DNA of 64,000 bases from Streptomyces sp. S.PNR 29 (GTDB lineage: Bacteria > Actinomycetota > Actinomycetes > Streptomycetales > Streptomycetaceae): assembly GCF_030386795.1 (NCBI RefSeq), contig NZ_JANUQM010000001.1, forward strand, positions 554,363-618,362, in the 5' to 3' direction. Shown here piece after piece: positions 1 through 7,917 of this stretch. Position numbers and translations under genes: made by a program. Every line of letters begins with the position of its first letter. The first letter of the stretch is position 1. The notes under the pieces are model-generated. The model was not told where the DNA came from, did not search any database, and saw nothing but the letters and a program-made list of their open reading frames with translations.

Positions 1-44
1 GACCTTCCGGGGTCGCGGTGATCACCTTGCCACACAACTTGCCC

Positions 45-60
45 ACTCGTCTATACGAGT
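45..60. promoter_or_regulatory. Putative GntR operator, copy 1
   Basis: Perfect dyad: ACTCGT and ACGAGT arms are exact reverse complements around a CTAT centre. On the complementary strand the flanking bases continue as TAGACGAGTGGGCAAG, nearly the same as the sequence upstream of the GntR gene at 931-946. The site lies just downstream of the GntR gene end. That it binds this GntR protein is inference from the repetition. Confidence 0.55.
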
Positions 61-120
61 ATGCCTGTTGAGGTGTACGAGTTCGGAGAAGCGTCCCCGC
101 GCACCACCTCTGACCTGCGG

Positions 121-909
121 TCAGGTCGCCGGAAGCTGATACGACAGCACGTAGGCGTCCGCCGCCATCACCGTGTCGCAGACCTCGACCGCGCGCCCCT
201 CGGTGTCGTAGGCGGTCCGGATCAGGTGGATCACGGGCACGCCGGAGGCCAGCCGCAGCGTCTTCACCTCTGCAGGCGAGGGCATCCGGGCGCGGATCTC
301 TTCCTCGAAGCGGTCGAGGTGATGGCCCAGTTCTTCGAGGCGGGCGTAGATGCCACCGGGGCCGGGGTTGGGCTCGGCGATCGGGGTCCCCCGGGCGATG
401 TCGAGGGGGAGATAGGAGGTGGCGAACTCGACGGGCCGCCCGTCGAGCAGATACCGGCGCCGCCGGGCCAGCACCCGCCGCACCGACCCAAGACGGGTGG
501 AGACGTCCTGACTGGCCTTCTCTTCCTTGACCTCAAGGCTGTCGACCTGCGGGTGACTGCCGGCCGCGTCCGCCTCCACGATGAACGCGGACTTGCCCTG
601 CTCCCGGTGCCGCCTGGCGAACCGGTCGGAGGCAAGCCGTCGCACGGGCGGCCGAGGCCGCACGAAGACACCCTTGCCGTGCTCGGCGTGGACCAGACCC
701 TCACCCTGAAGGATGGAAAATGAGTTTCGAACGGTCATCCGGGAAACCCCGTAATGATCGACAAGCTCAGCCTCCGAGGGCAGCTTTTCGCCCTCTCTGA
801 ACCGCCCACGGTCAATGGCCTCGCGCAATTGATCAGCGATCTGACGGAAGACCGCACGATCACTCGTGGGGTCCAGGTCGCCGAGGAGGCCGGAAGGAAG
901 AGTGGGCAC
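121..909 (-). CDS. GntR-family transcriptional regulator (HutC/UTRA type)
   Basis: 262 residues, GTG start at 909 with a GGAG Shine-Dalgarno about 8 nt upstream. Residues about 15-85 form the GntR winged helix (LPSEAELVDHYGVSRMTVR). The rest matches the UTRA effector-binding fold of the HutC subfamily, ending in a motif with VCDTVMAADAYVLSY. Such proteins are ligand-responsive repressors. It is divergent from a Nudix/ATPase operon, and the space between carries a sequence (925-946) repeated at 38-60 and partly at 1477-1492, so autoregulation and control of the operon are likely. GntR regulators next to a Nudix gene are found in actinomycete integrative elements such as pSAM2 (KorSA and Pif), which fits the mobile surroundings. 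The effector is unknown. Confidence 0.92.
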   Translation of the reverse strand: MPTLPSGLLGDLDPTSDRAVFRQIADQLREAIDRGRFREGEKLPSEAELVDHYGVSRMTVRNSFSILQGEGLVHAEHGKGVFVRPRPPVRRLASDRFARRHREQGKSAFIVEADAAGSHPQVDSLEVKEEKASQDVSTRLGSVRRVLARRRRYLLDGRPVEFATSYLPLDIARGTPIAEPNPGPGGIYARLEELGHHLDRFEEEIRARMPSPAEVKTLRLASGVPVIHLIRTAYDTEGRAVEVCDTVMAADAYVLSYQLPAT

Positions 910-924
910 GTGTGTACTCCTTTA

Positions 925-946
925 GGTATCTAGACGAGTGGGCGAG
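925..946. promoter_or_regulatory. Putative GntR operator, copy 2
   Basis: Lies between the divergent GntR and Nudix genes. TAGACGAGTGGGCGAG (931-946) matches the reverse complement of 38-53 at 15 of 16 positions. It covers the expected promoter region for both genes, the usual place for an autoregulatory operator. Confidence 0.6.
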
Positions 947-1000
947 TCTTGTTGCTACGGTGGAGAGCCTAGCCATCCGAGAGGGCCGAGGAACGTGAGC

Positions 1001-1426
1001 ATGGAACGCCCGCACTCCGTGAGCGTCGCCGGGGTCGTCGTCGACGACCAGGGCCGAGCCCTCCTGATCCAGCGACGCGACAACGGTCACTGGGAACCCC
1101 CGGGTGGCGTCCTGGAGCGCGAGGAAACCATCCCCGAGGCACTGCAACGAGAAGTCCTCGAAGAAACCGGCATCAAGATCGCGCTTCCCGCGACCCTCAC
1201 CGGCGTCTACAAGAACATGACGGGCCTCATCGTCTCGCTGGTCTTCCACTGTGAGGCCGCCGACGGCACGCCCATGACCGGCGACGAGACCCGCGCCCTG
1301 CGCTGGGCAACCCGTGAAGAAGTCTCCGAGCTCGCCGATGAGGCATACGCGATCCGCGTCCTTGACGCACTCGACGCAATGTCCCCGCCGGCCATACGCG
1401 CCCACGACGGCGTGAAACTCGTCTAG
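1001..1426 (+). CDS. Nudix hydrolase
   Basis: 141 residues from ATG 1001 (AGGA about 9 nt upstream; GTG 995 is too close to it). The Nudix box is complete: GGVLEREE at the start and REVLEETGI at the end, providing the metal-binding glutamates for hydrolysis of a nucleoside diphosphate linked to another moiety. The substrate cannot be told from sequence. It is the first gene of a rightward operon with an ATP-binding protein and a small unknown protein, controlled divergently from the GntR gene. The Pif protein of the integrative plasmid pSAM2 is also a Nudix protein encoded near a GntR-type repressor, so a role in element biology such as transfer or entry control is possible. That is analogy only. 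Confidence 0.9.
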   Translation: MERPHSVSVAGVVVDDQGRALLIQRRDNGHWEPPGGVLEREETIPEALQREVLEETGIKIALPATLTGVYKNMTGLIVSLVFHCEAADGTPMTGDETRALRWATREEVSELADEAYAIRVLDALDAMSPPAIRAHDGVKLV

Positions 1427-1472
1427 CCCGAACCCGCTGCACATGGCGGCCTACCAGCACGAAGGAACTTGT

Positions 1473-1901
1473 ATGCACGAGTATACGAGTACAGCCCGGG
1501 TGTGGGGGCTTTCTTGCCCAGGTTTCCCGGAAGAGGTCAGCAGAGCCCGCCGCTGGACACGGGACATCCTGCGCGGCTCACCCCTCGCCGAGGACGCCGA
1601 ACTGATCGTGAGCGAACTCAGCGCGAACGCGATCCTCCACACGGCCAGCGGCCGCACATCCGGCAGCTTCCACCTGGCCCTGGCCGTCTCCCCGCAAGTC
1701 GTCGCCCTCTCGGTCACGGACGACGGAAGCGCTGGCACCGCCCCCAAGATCGAGCACCAGGACCAGGACGCCGAACACGGCCGGGGCCTGGCCATGGTCA
1801 ACGCCATCGCCCACCGAATCGTCGTCCGCAACACCGACGGGGGCCGCACGGTCACCGCGGAACTCTTCGCGACCCCACGCCCAGGAGGACACCTGTGCTG
1901 A
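1473..1901 (+). CDS. ATP-binding protein, HATPase_c_2 (anti-sigma-factor kinase-like)
   Basis: 142 residues. ATG 1473 was chosen because GAAGGAAC lies just upstream; an in-frame ATG at 1443 has no good ribosome site. It shows the stand-alone GHKL ATPase motifs: N box ELSANAILHT, G1 box DDGSAG, and G2 region GRGLAMV. Proteins of this size in Streptomyces resemble RsbW/SpoIIAB anti-sigma kinases and often accompany DUF397 or XRE regulators. A repeat of the GntR operator half-site overlaps the start codon (1477-1492). The stop overlaps the next gene by 7 nt, suggesting translational coupling. The target protein is unknown. Confidence 0.88.
   Translation: MHEYTSTARVWGLSCPGFPEEVSRARRWTRDILRGSPLAEDAELIVSELSANAILHTASGRTSGSFHLALAVSPQVVALSVTDDGSAGTAPKIEHQDQDAEHGRGLAMVNAIAHRIVVRNTDGGRTVTAELFATPRPGGHLC
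1477..1492. promoter_or_regulatory. Putative GntR half-site repeat
   Basis: ACGAGTATACGAGTAC contains two direct ACGAGTA units. Its reverse complement shares ACTCGTATA with the reverse complement of the dyad at 45-60. It lies across the start codon of the ATP-binding protein gene, where a bound repressor could block transcription or act as a roadblock. Function inferred. Confidence 0.4.
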
Positions 1902-2278
1902 AGGACAAGCCGCAGCGGGGCTACTGGTGCGAGTGCTGGACCGAGGACCTCACCGAGGAGACAGGGCCAGCGCTGCGGGCATCCTTCGACGCGTACTCGG
2001 CGCCCCAGGCAGACCGATGGGTAGCAGTGGCCCTGCGCACCATCTCACCGGCGTTCGACCCCGACGCATCCGAACAAGCGTGGGAGTGGCTCTACGACGG
2101 CCGCATCGAAACCCGACGAGCCCTCCTGCGAGCCGAGCCCTGCACGGTGACCATCACCCAGGCCGACACACGCATCACCTGGACCATCCGACCGGCACTC
2201 TTCCTGCCACTCGCACACCGCCAGGCCGCCAACCTCCCGCGCTGCGCATACGAGTTCAAGCCCCGCCAGAACTACTGA
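1895..2278 (+). CDS. Small protein of unknown function in the GntR-controlled operon
   Basis: 127 residues from GTG 1895, preceded by AGGAGG at ideal spacing. It overlaps the end of the ATPase gene by 7 nt, so the start is well supported. The sequence is acidic at the N terminus, tryptophan-rich in the middle (AWEWLYDGR) and basic at the C terminus, with no signal peptide or membrane segment. I do not recognise the family. The position suggests the last cistron of the operon, followed 50 nt later by a GC-rich hairpin. Confidence 0.8.
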   Translation: MLKDKPQRGYWCECWTEDLTEETGPALRASFDAYSAPQADRWVAVALRTISPAFDPDASEQAWEWLYDGRIETRRALLRAEPCTVTITQADTRITWTIRPALFLPLAHRQAANLPRCAYEFKPRQNY

Positions 2279-2329
2279 GTTACAACTTTCTTTACGGGTT
2301 CAAGGCGGCTCGCTCCGCTCGCCGCGCGC

Positions 2330-2350
2330 GGCCCGGCCCCCGGCCGGGCC
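2330..2350 (+). terminator. GC-rich hairpin after the Nudix/ATPase operon
   Basis: GGCCCGGCC and GGCCGGGCC arms, 9 bp, loop CCC, about 50 nt after the last stop codon. There is no T-tract, as is usual for Streptomyces terminators. The surrounding 2281-2400 is very C/G-rich and has no plausible gene. Confidence 0.45.
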
Positions 2351-2453
2351 TGCGCTCCTGCCTCCGTCCTGCTCCAGCCCGGCCGGCGCCCGGGCCGCGC
2401 GCACAGCCATCAGCCACCTGAGGCCAGAGGAGGGGTACGTCGTGGCCGGGGTG

Positions 2454-2619
2454 GTCGGTTCCACGGCTTTAGGCAGCCACTTTGGCGCGAGCCTCGAAGA
2501 TCATGGCCCCAACGTCGTGCTTTACCGGGCAGGTCCACAGACTGCCCGACGCGCCGGAAGCTTACGGGGCCATGATCACTCGCGCCAAAGCAGCTCCAGC
2601 CCAAAGCCGCTCCACCGAC
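2454..2619. repeat. Large imperfect inverted repeat with an inner hairpin
   Basis: Arms at 2454-2510 and 2566-2619. Within them TTTGGCGCGAG and its complement CTCGCGCCAAA, then GATCATGGCCCC (2499-2510) and GGGGCCATGATC (2566-2577), and outer GTCGGT/ACCGAC and CGGCTTT/AAAGCCG, all pair. The loop itself holds CGGGCAG (2526-2532) paired with CTGCCCG (2542-2548). The 2279-2650 interval has no convincing gene, so this structure is its main content. Possible roles: element origin or transfer site, MITE-like remnant, or structured RNA. None is demonstrated. Confidence 0.7.
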
Positions 2620-2650
2620 CGCGCGCTATCACGCCGCGCCCTGATAGTCC

Positions 2651-4672
2651 TTAAGATAGCAACTTCAAAGCGGCCGCATGCAAATCCCGGAGCGTCTGCA
2701 CGCGATCTACATTCACGATCTTTTCGGTGCGTGCACGCCTTACCAGAGATTGAGCAACGAGCCGCTTACCAGGAACGGAAATTCCTTTCTTCTCGCACCA
2801 CTCTTTGATCCCCGAGTGGCGATTCCCCTTCGGTAGTACGTGCTCTTCGGGCACATGATTGCCCTTATCGCCACCTAGTAGTTCGTTGACGCACGCACGA
2901 TAAGCTGACTCGTCCACGAGGTCTTCGAGCGTGAGACCAGAATTCGCACCACCGAGGATTAGAACCCGTTCATCAGAGTAACCGCTGTCGACGAGTTTCT
3001 GCCGCAGAGAATATCCCCCCGGGTCTCCATCAACTAGGAAGCAGCTTCTAGCGGCTTCTAGGTCTAGGTCCCCCGCGAGTTCCGGAGACAACTCAGAAAG
3101 TCCAGGAGCGATCTGGTAACCGAGAGAGGCCTGGCCTGTGGCTTGCCGCAGAAGAGATGGAAGTAGGAGCATGTCACTCGGACCCTCGGTAATAATCACT
3201 TTCCTTACGGAGGCGAAAGCTAGCGTAGCCGCACCCATTGCGAGCAGGAGAGGAGTGAACCCCGCACCGTCACTCCAAAACCAATTGGTGATAGAACTGT
3301 TTGCTGTTTCGTGGATCTGACGGACTACTCGAACACCACTACCCAGATCCTCGGGCAAGCACCCAGCAGAATGCGTCGAGTAGATAATCTGTTTGACAAC
3401 ATCCTGTCGCGTAAAAACCTCGATCAGATCAGCCTGTGCATCGTAGTGCAAATGGTTTTCCGCTTCGTCAATGAGAACAATGACATCACGGTCTCCTTTC
3501 TCAAAATATCGGGCAGCATTAACACAGGAAACCAAGGCAATGAATTGCCGGAGCCCGTCGCTTCGATCGTGGAGGTCTGTGTATGCGCTTGTACTCGCCA
3601 CGCGAATCAGAACTCTGAGTACCCCATTCGAAACGTGCAAGACAGGCCATACCGACTCTTGGCGCCAGGCCTGGAATACTTCTTTCAGAACGAGATTTGC
3701 CTGCTCTAGGATCTCGGCAAGCCTTAGGTGATCATCCTCGTTAACTACCTTCCTAAGTTCTTCTCCGTCCACTTTGGCGACTCGTAGCAAATTGGTAAGC
3801 CCGCGCGGCATGGCCTCGTTGGAACTCAAGTCGATAGAGCTTGGGAGGGATCTGTCTTTTTCGGTGAAAGTGACCAGACTCGGCATTCGATTCAAGATGA
3901 CATTTGCAATTTCGGTGGCAGGAGGAGTAGCGATCAGCGCTTTCCTGAGTGCAACAAGCTCATTTGCAAGGCGCTCCATTACAGACAGGTCGTAACGCTT
4001 TCTGTCCATCCTATTTCCTGCCGTGGCGCCCATGCCGAGTTTTTCGTTCTCTTTCTCCTGTCGTTCAATGAAAGCTTCAGGGTCCCCGTGGACAAGTATG
4101 CCCAGATGCTGTAGTGCAGTGTCTACGTTCGCCATTTTGGGCGGGGGAACTGGTTTAACGCGATACCCTCTGAATGACGGGAAGTCCTGCTTAGCCTCCC
4201 GAAGAGCAACGGCTACTGGGTCAGCTTTTGCCAGCGGCTCATGTTCCCCGGTTGGGGAAATGCGGCCACCTAGAAGGGTGGTGTCGATCAGATCGGATAC
4301 GTGCTCAATTGGGGATGTGTCACGCCCGGGCATGGGTGTGAATGTAATATTTCTTTTGCCTACCTCTCCGTTCAAGATCAACCATTTTGGAGTGTCGCTG
4401 TGAGGAATTGACTTGATGGCATCCAAGTCGTCTTCCTCAAGGATAAATTTGAGTCTAACCAGAGGATCCTTCAATGACTCGACGTCAACACCTCTCGAAA
4501 CATCAGAGGCTTTAAAGTGAATTTTCCTGGCACATTTTTCAATCGCCTGAAGAATGCTCGTCTTGCCCGCCTCGTTCGGACCTACAAGCGCAACGAGTGG
4601 ATCATCGATAATCAACGAAGACTCACCACTGAAACGCCGGAAATTGTTAAAAATGACCGAATGAAGTCGCAC
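2651..4672 (-). CDS. OLD-family ATPase with C-terminal TOPRIM nuclease domain
   Basis: 673 residues, GTG start at 4672 with a perfect AGGAGG 5 nt upstream. The N-terminal ABC/SMC-like ATPase has Walker A GPNEAGKTS (about residue 31), a signature-like RSDGLRQF, and Walker B VIVLIDEAENHLH. The C-terminal TOPRIM has VIITEGPSDM (catalytic Glu) and LVDGDPGG (metal-binding Asp pair). This is the architecture of OLD (overcoming lysogenization defect) nucleases, which include Gabija GajA and other phage-defence effectors. No UvrD-like partner lies beside it, so Gabija is not supported; a solitary OLD nuclease is the better call. The gene is visibly richer in A/T than its neighbours, a sign of recent acquisition. 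Confidence 0.9.
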   Translation of the reverse strand: MRLHSVIFNNFRRFSGESSLIIDDPLVALVGPNEAGKTSILQAIEKCARKIHFKASDVSRGVDVESLKDPLVRLKFILEEDDLDAIKSIPHSDTPKWLILNGEVGKRNITFTPMPGRDTSPIEHVSDLIDTTLLGGRISPTGEHEPLAKADPVAVALREAKQDFPSFRGYRVKPVPPPKMANVDTALQHLGILVHGDPEAFIERQEKENEKLGMGATAGNRMDRKRYDLSVMERLANELVALRKALIATPPATEIANVILNRMPSLVTFTEKDRSLPSSIDLSSNEAMPRGLTNLLRVAKVDGEELRKVVNEDDHLRLAEILEQANLVLKEVFQAWRQESVWPVLHVSNGVLRVLIRVASTSAYTDLHDRSDGLRQFIALVSCVNAARYFEKGDRDVIVLIDEAENHLHYDAQADLIEVFTRQDVVKQIIYSTHSAGCLPEDLGSGVRVVRQIHETANSSITNWFWSDGAGFTPLLLAMGAATLAFASVRKVIITEGPSDMLLLPSLLRQATGQASLGYQIAPGLSELSPELAGDLDLEAARSCFLVDGDPGGYSLRQKLVDSGYSDERVLILGGANSGLTLEDLVDESAYRACVNELLGGDKGNHVPEEHVLPKGNRHSGIKEWCEKKGISVPGKRLVAQSLVRRARTEKIVNVDRVQTLRDLHAAALKLLS

Positions 4673-5107
4673 TCTCGCCTCCTGTCGCCTGCCTCATGAA
4701 CAGTTATAGGACGAAGTCCGCACGCGTGGGGTCGTTTCTTCGTTTTGCGCAACTTTGCGGCTTTCATGATGATTTCCGTGATCATTAAGGGTGCGTTGGT
4801 GATCGATCAGCTGCTGACCGAGCCTGGCATCGAGGGGGCACATTTAGAGGCGTGGCGCGGTCTCGCACCGAGTTCATCGACGGCCGGCATGACTGGGACT
4901 ACGGCAGCGGTACAGCAGCGGTGTACCGCAACCGCGGCAACCGTTCCGGTCCAGCAACGTCCGGAGGAGACTGCGGGGCGACCTGTAGGACCTCTACTAA
5001 CCCATCTCTATAGAGCTACGGATCAGAAGGTGTCCATGCCCCTGTCGTGCTCGATCGACCGGGACTGGCGGGGAACCACGGCGACGAGCAGGCACGGGCC
5101 AGCAGGG
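4673..5107. other. Intergenic, no convincing gene
   Basis: Contains the presumed promoter of the OLD gene near 4690-4800 (A/T-rich). The remainder (about 4830-5100) reads like degraded coding DNA with no family I can recognise. A rightward open frame from 4745 has no ribosome site and no homology that I recognise. Confidence 0.5.
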
Positions 5108-5140
5108 CGGCCCCTGACCGATCTACCTAGTCAGGGGCCG
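5108..5140 (-). terminator. Hairpin downstream of the tRNA-Ser remnant
   Basis: CGGCCCCTGAC (5108-5118) pairs perfectly with GTCAGGGGCCG (5130-5140), 11 bp with an 11-nt loop. It lies 9 nt beyond the 3' end of the tRNA-Ser remnant in the tRNA's own direction, so it is probably the original tRNA terminator. Confidence 0.75.
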
Positions 5141-5148
5141 TTCACGTG

Positions 5149-5202
5149 CGGTGGGTGTGGGATTTGAACTCACGGTGACATCGCTGCCACGACGGTTTCA
5201 AG
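5149..5202 (-). tRNA. Partial tRNA-Ser(UGA): 3' half only (attachment-site remnant)
   Basis: Read on the minus strand: anticodon loop CTTGAAA (5202-5196), CCGTC stem strand, long variable arm closed by GTGGC/GTCAC, T-arm with TTCAAAT, and acceptor strand ACCCACC plus discriminator. The long variable arm and TGA anticodon identify serine. The 5' half (acceptor, D-arm, 5' anticodon strand) is absent; the sequence changes exactly at the anticodon loop into the end of a protein gene. One T-stem pair is mismatched (A:C). This is what remains when an integrative element has recombined in the 3' half of a tRNA gene. It is not a functional tRNA. Confidence 0.8.
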
Positions 5203-6199
5203 GCACCCTCTTGATCGGCCACTCCATCTCCGTGTCGAAGAACTTAATGACGGACGTAACCAGCATGAGTCCCATCACCGCGTTGATCCGGCTGTACTGG
5301 GCACGCGAGACGGCATGCGTGGTTGGGTGCCTTCCAAAGGTGCGCGGGATCGGGTCGCCGTCTTCCGTCTTGTACTTCGCGTGCGCGCACCACACTGGCG
5401 CGAACGTGAAAGCCGCTCGGATCTTGTAATCGTCCAGATTGAAACGAACACCGTTCTTCTTGAAGTTATTGCGCGTTATCTCAAGTCGAGCCGCGTTGTC
5501 GAAGTTTCTGCGCAAGACACTGTCGAGAAGGTTCCCGGCAAGCGCCTGCGCCGGTGCCGTGTGCCCCTCCTGGAGTGCCCGCACGCAATCGAGCCCGAAC
5601 TTCTTGGAGTCCGACAAGCTGGGGTGAGTCACGTCGCTCAGTACCGTTTCGCAGTCAGTGACTATGCCCTTCCAACGACGACTGATGATGCGCCGCCGCT
5701 CTGCGGCGGTCGAGGAGTCCAAGAGAGCCTGAATGGCTTTCGGACCAGGAACCCACATCAAGGCGATGCCCTCATCAATCAAGAGAGACTCGAACTCAGC
5801 AATGCCCGGACGACTTACGCCTTCCCAGTTCTCCGGGAAGATGCGCGACTGGAAGTCTCTTATCGACTCAAAAATGCGCTCCCACTGCGGCGCATACGAG
5901 CGGTTGACTGACTCAATCAGCGTGCGTAGAGAGCTGTTGAAGGCATACATCCCCTGCAACTGCTTCTGAAGCTGCGTTACCTGGGCAGCCAACGGCGGCA
6001 CGATAGTTGGGATGTTCTTCGTTAGGTTCAGCCTGAACGCGGCCGACTCCTGAAGCATCCTGCTGATTGGCGGGAACACGTTCGTTGCCCAGTTCTGCTG
6101 CCACTTGATGAGTGGGTCCATAGAAGCCCGGAAGCGCTCAAGCGCCTTGCCCAGGTCCTCATCCTCGGAATCAGCGTCCGGCTCGTGCTCGTCGTTCAT
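5198..6199 (-). CDS. Unknown protein with a HEPN-like RxxxxH motif, ending inside the tRNA-Ser remnant
   Basis: 333 residues from ATG 6199 (a start 36 nt upstream is also open; no strong ribosome site at either). The N terminus is acidic, the middle is helical with glutamines and hydrophobics, and there are no clear membrane segments. Near the C terminus RHPTTH (Arg290-His295) sits before a hydrophobic helix, INAVMGLMLVTSVIKFF. An RxxxxH motif in an all-helical domain is typical of HEPN RNases of defence and toxin systems, but the rest of the fold is unproven. The last codons run into the tRNA fragment, and the stop codon TGA is the former serine anticodon. With the OLD nuclease 0.5 kb away, this may be part of a defence island. 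Confidence 0.65.
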   Translation of the reverse strand: MNDEHEPDADSEDEDLGKALERFRASMDPLIKWQQNWATNVFPPISRMLQESAAFRLNLTKNIPTIVPPLAAQVTQLQKQLQGMYAFNSSLRTLIESVNRSYAPQWERIFESIRDFQSRIFPENWEGVSRPGIAEFESLLIDEGIALMWVPGPKAIQALLDSSTAAERRRIISRRWKGIVTDCETVLSDVTHPSLSDSKKFGLDCVRALQEGHTAPAQALAGNLLDSVLRRNFDNAARLEITRNNFKKNGVRFNLDDYKIRAAFTFAPVWCAHAKYKTEDGDPIPRTFGRHPTTHAVSRAQYSRINAVMGLMLVTSVIKFFDTEMEWPIKRVP

Positions 6200-6369
6200 G
6201 GCGTCATGCTGCCACGGCCCCGCCCGCTGGTCCATGGATTACTTCCTCTTGTACTGCTTTCTGTAGGTCCTGGTGACGTACAGCTCCAGGGCGTCGTCGA
6301 GGATCATTCAGAGGCTGCAAGGCATGGAAGGTATCTGGCGTCAAGGCCTCCGTCGGCAAGACCATCAAG

Positions 6370-6570
6370 ATGGCCGACGGCGGCCGGACTCGTCATCCCG
6401 CACCGCTGCGGGCGGACCAGTCCGAACTCCCTGCCAGGAAAGAGGACCACAACAAGTCCCACAAGCACGTCCGCGCTCGTGTCGAGCACGTCTTTGCCCG
6501 CATGAAGACCTGGAAGATCCTTCGGAACTGCCACCTCAAACGCGACGGCGTCCACCACGCCATGCAATGA
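6370..6570 (+). pseudogene. IS5-type transposase, C-terminal remnant
   Basis: About 66 codons including HVRARVEHVFARMKTWKIL and DGVHHAM, the conserved C-terminal end of the DDE transposases of IS5-like elements. The catalytic core and N terminus are missing and no terminal inverted repeats were found. It lies between the HEPN-like gene and an integrase remnant, marking the segment as decayed mobile DNA. Confidence 0.7.
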
Positions 6571-6731
6571 AGTGACACCCAGTCTCGTCGATCTCACCTG
6601 ACCAATCACCATCGTGCCCCCGCCCCTCAACCAAGGCCGTCGACCCGGGCGTTTCTTGTTGTGCGCGGTGATCAGGTGTCGCGTGCCAGAACGTTGATCG
6701 TCGATGTCTTCCATCTCCGGTTCTGGCACGG

Positions 6732-6932
6732 CCGCCGCTCCTGGCGCGCCTTCCGCACGGTGGCGTCTAGGCCGGCTGCAACTTCCTGCTGCCGATCGTC
6801 GCCGGAGTGCTGATAGATCAGCGCAGCTTTCTCGGAGGACTCAGCGTGGACCATCGAGCCCTTGAGGGTGGCACCCGATCGGGTCGAGAACGTGTGCCCG
6901 GTGTGAGGAAGGTCGTAGGAACAGGAGCCGTC
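6732..6932 (-). pseudogene. Tyrosine recombinase (integrase), C-terminal remnant
   Basis: About 67 codons. They contain DLPHTGHTFSTRSGATLK (usual DLRHTxxT with the catalytic Arg changed to Pro), then KAALIYQHS with the nucleophilic tyrosine, then EVAAGLDATVRKAR. This is the last quarter of an actinobacterial phage-type integrase; the catalytic domain upstream is gone. It lies between the tRNA-Ser and tRNA-Arg remnants, and probably belonged to the element that used one of them as its attachment site. Confidence 0.75.
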
Positions 6933-7056
6933 AGGAACTACGACGGTTCCGGCTTGCGCCACTTCCAGCCGAAGGCGCTGAGAGGGAAGGTCGTGCGAAA
7001 CAGTATTCGCCTCCTCCCTGGTCATGAATCCCGTGATGTCCGCTCCAGCGGAAAAT

Positions 7057-7584
7057 TCAATGACGCGGACGACCGGAAGAGTCAAGTGACCAGCGCTCAA
7101 GCTTGCGGCGCATTGCCCCTGGGGGGTTCAGTTTTACCAGGTGATAGAGATTCTCGTAATAACCCTGCCACTGAAGGCCCTCGGGCAGTGGTCCGTACCT
7201 GAAGTTCCGGTGGGCTATCACAAGAGGTTCCATACACTCCCATGTGGATAGCACAGAGCCCCCCAGATACCCGGACACCGGACCAATATCAACTATCTCG
7301 TGAGCCACAAGGGCTCCCAAGTTGTCGTAAAAGTACGCCAGGTCGCGCACTAACTTTCGCTTGTCGGGCGGTAGGCTTTGCAGCCCTTCCGAGAAATCAC
7401 ATCCAGACAGCTCTTGGTGGACGAATAGACGGGCTTCCGTCAGATAGTCACTTCGATGTTCTCGAAATAACTCGACCAGAACGGGCAGCGTGTTGGCATG
7501 CCTAGCCAGGGTCAATTGACGATAGGAAGCCGCTCCTGAAATGAGGAGTGCTGCAATAGAGACGAGTAGAGCAGCTAAGTTCAC
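7057..7584 (-). CDS. Membrane-anchored protein, DUF4760-like
   Basis: 175 residues if translation starts at GTG 7584, just before the membrane segment and after a G-rich stretch. A longer reading from TTG 7683 is open but lacks support. Residues 2-20 form one transmembrane helix (NLAALLVSIAALLISGAASY). The cytoplasmic part begins with RQLTLARHANTLPVLVELF, as in DUF4760 proteins common on Streptomyces elements. Function is unknown. It is the only apparently intact gene between the integrase remnant and the tRNA-Arg remnant. Confidence 0.7.
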   Translation of the reverse strand: MNLAALLVSIAALLISGAASYRQLTLARHANTLPVLVELFREHRSDYLTEARLFVHQELSGCDFSEGLQSLPPDKRKLVRDLAYFYDNLGALVAHEIVDIGPVSGYLGGSVLSTWECMEPLVIAHRNFRYGPLPEGLQWQGYYENLYHLVKLNPPGAMRRKLERWSLDSSGRPRH

Positions 7585-7917
7585 AAGCCCCCCAAGGCCC
7601 GTCCAAGCATCGAACGTTGTACCTGAGGCTGCCCGGCTGGCTCGTTGGTACACGTGCCCGGCGCCCACGCGAGGGGCACCCAACGAGTGCGGACACGAAG
7701 CCGGCCACGGCTATCCTGACTACCCGTGCTCCGTGACCACGTCCGCGGGGCGTGGAGCCCGGAATCGACCGCGCCATCTACCGCCGCCCGTATCCCCCGT
7801 CAGTGTCACCTGACATCCACGGCTGACATCAACGGCGGCGGATGCCAGCAGCCTCGGGCGGTCGTCGGCGTCGGCTCAGACATCGCAGCGTCCGACCGGT
7901 GAGGCCGCCGGATCGAA

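Noticed and set aside
2651..4672. Gabija defence system
   Set aside because: The GajA-like architecture is present but no UvrD-like GajB gene is adjacent.
5149..5202. Complete tRNA-Ser gene
   Set aside because: The 5' half cannot be found; bases before the anticodon loop do not pair with the 3' strand and belong to a protein gene.
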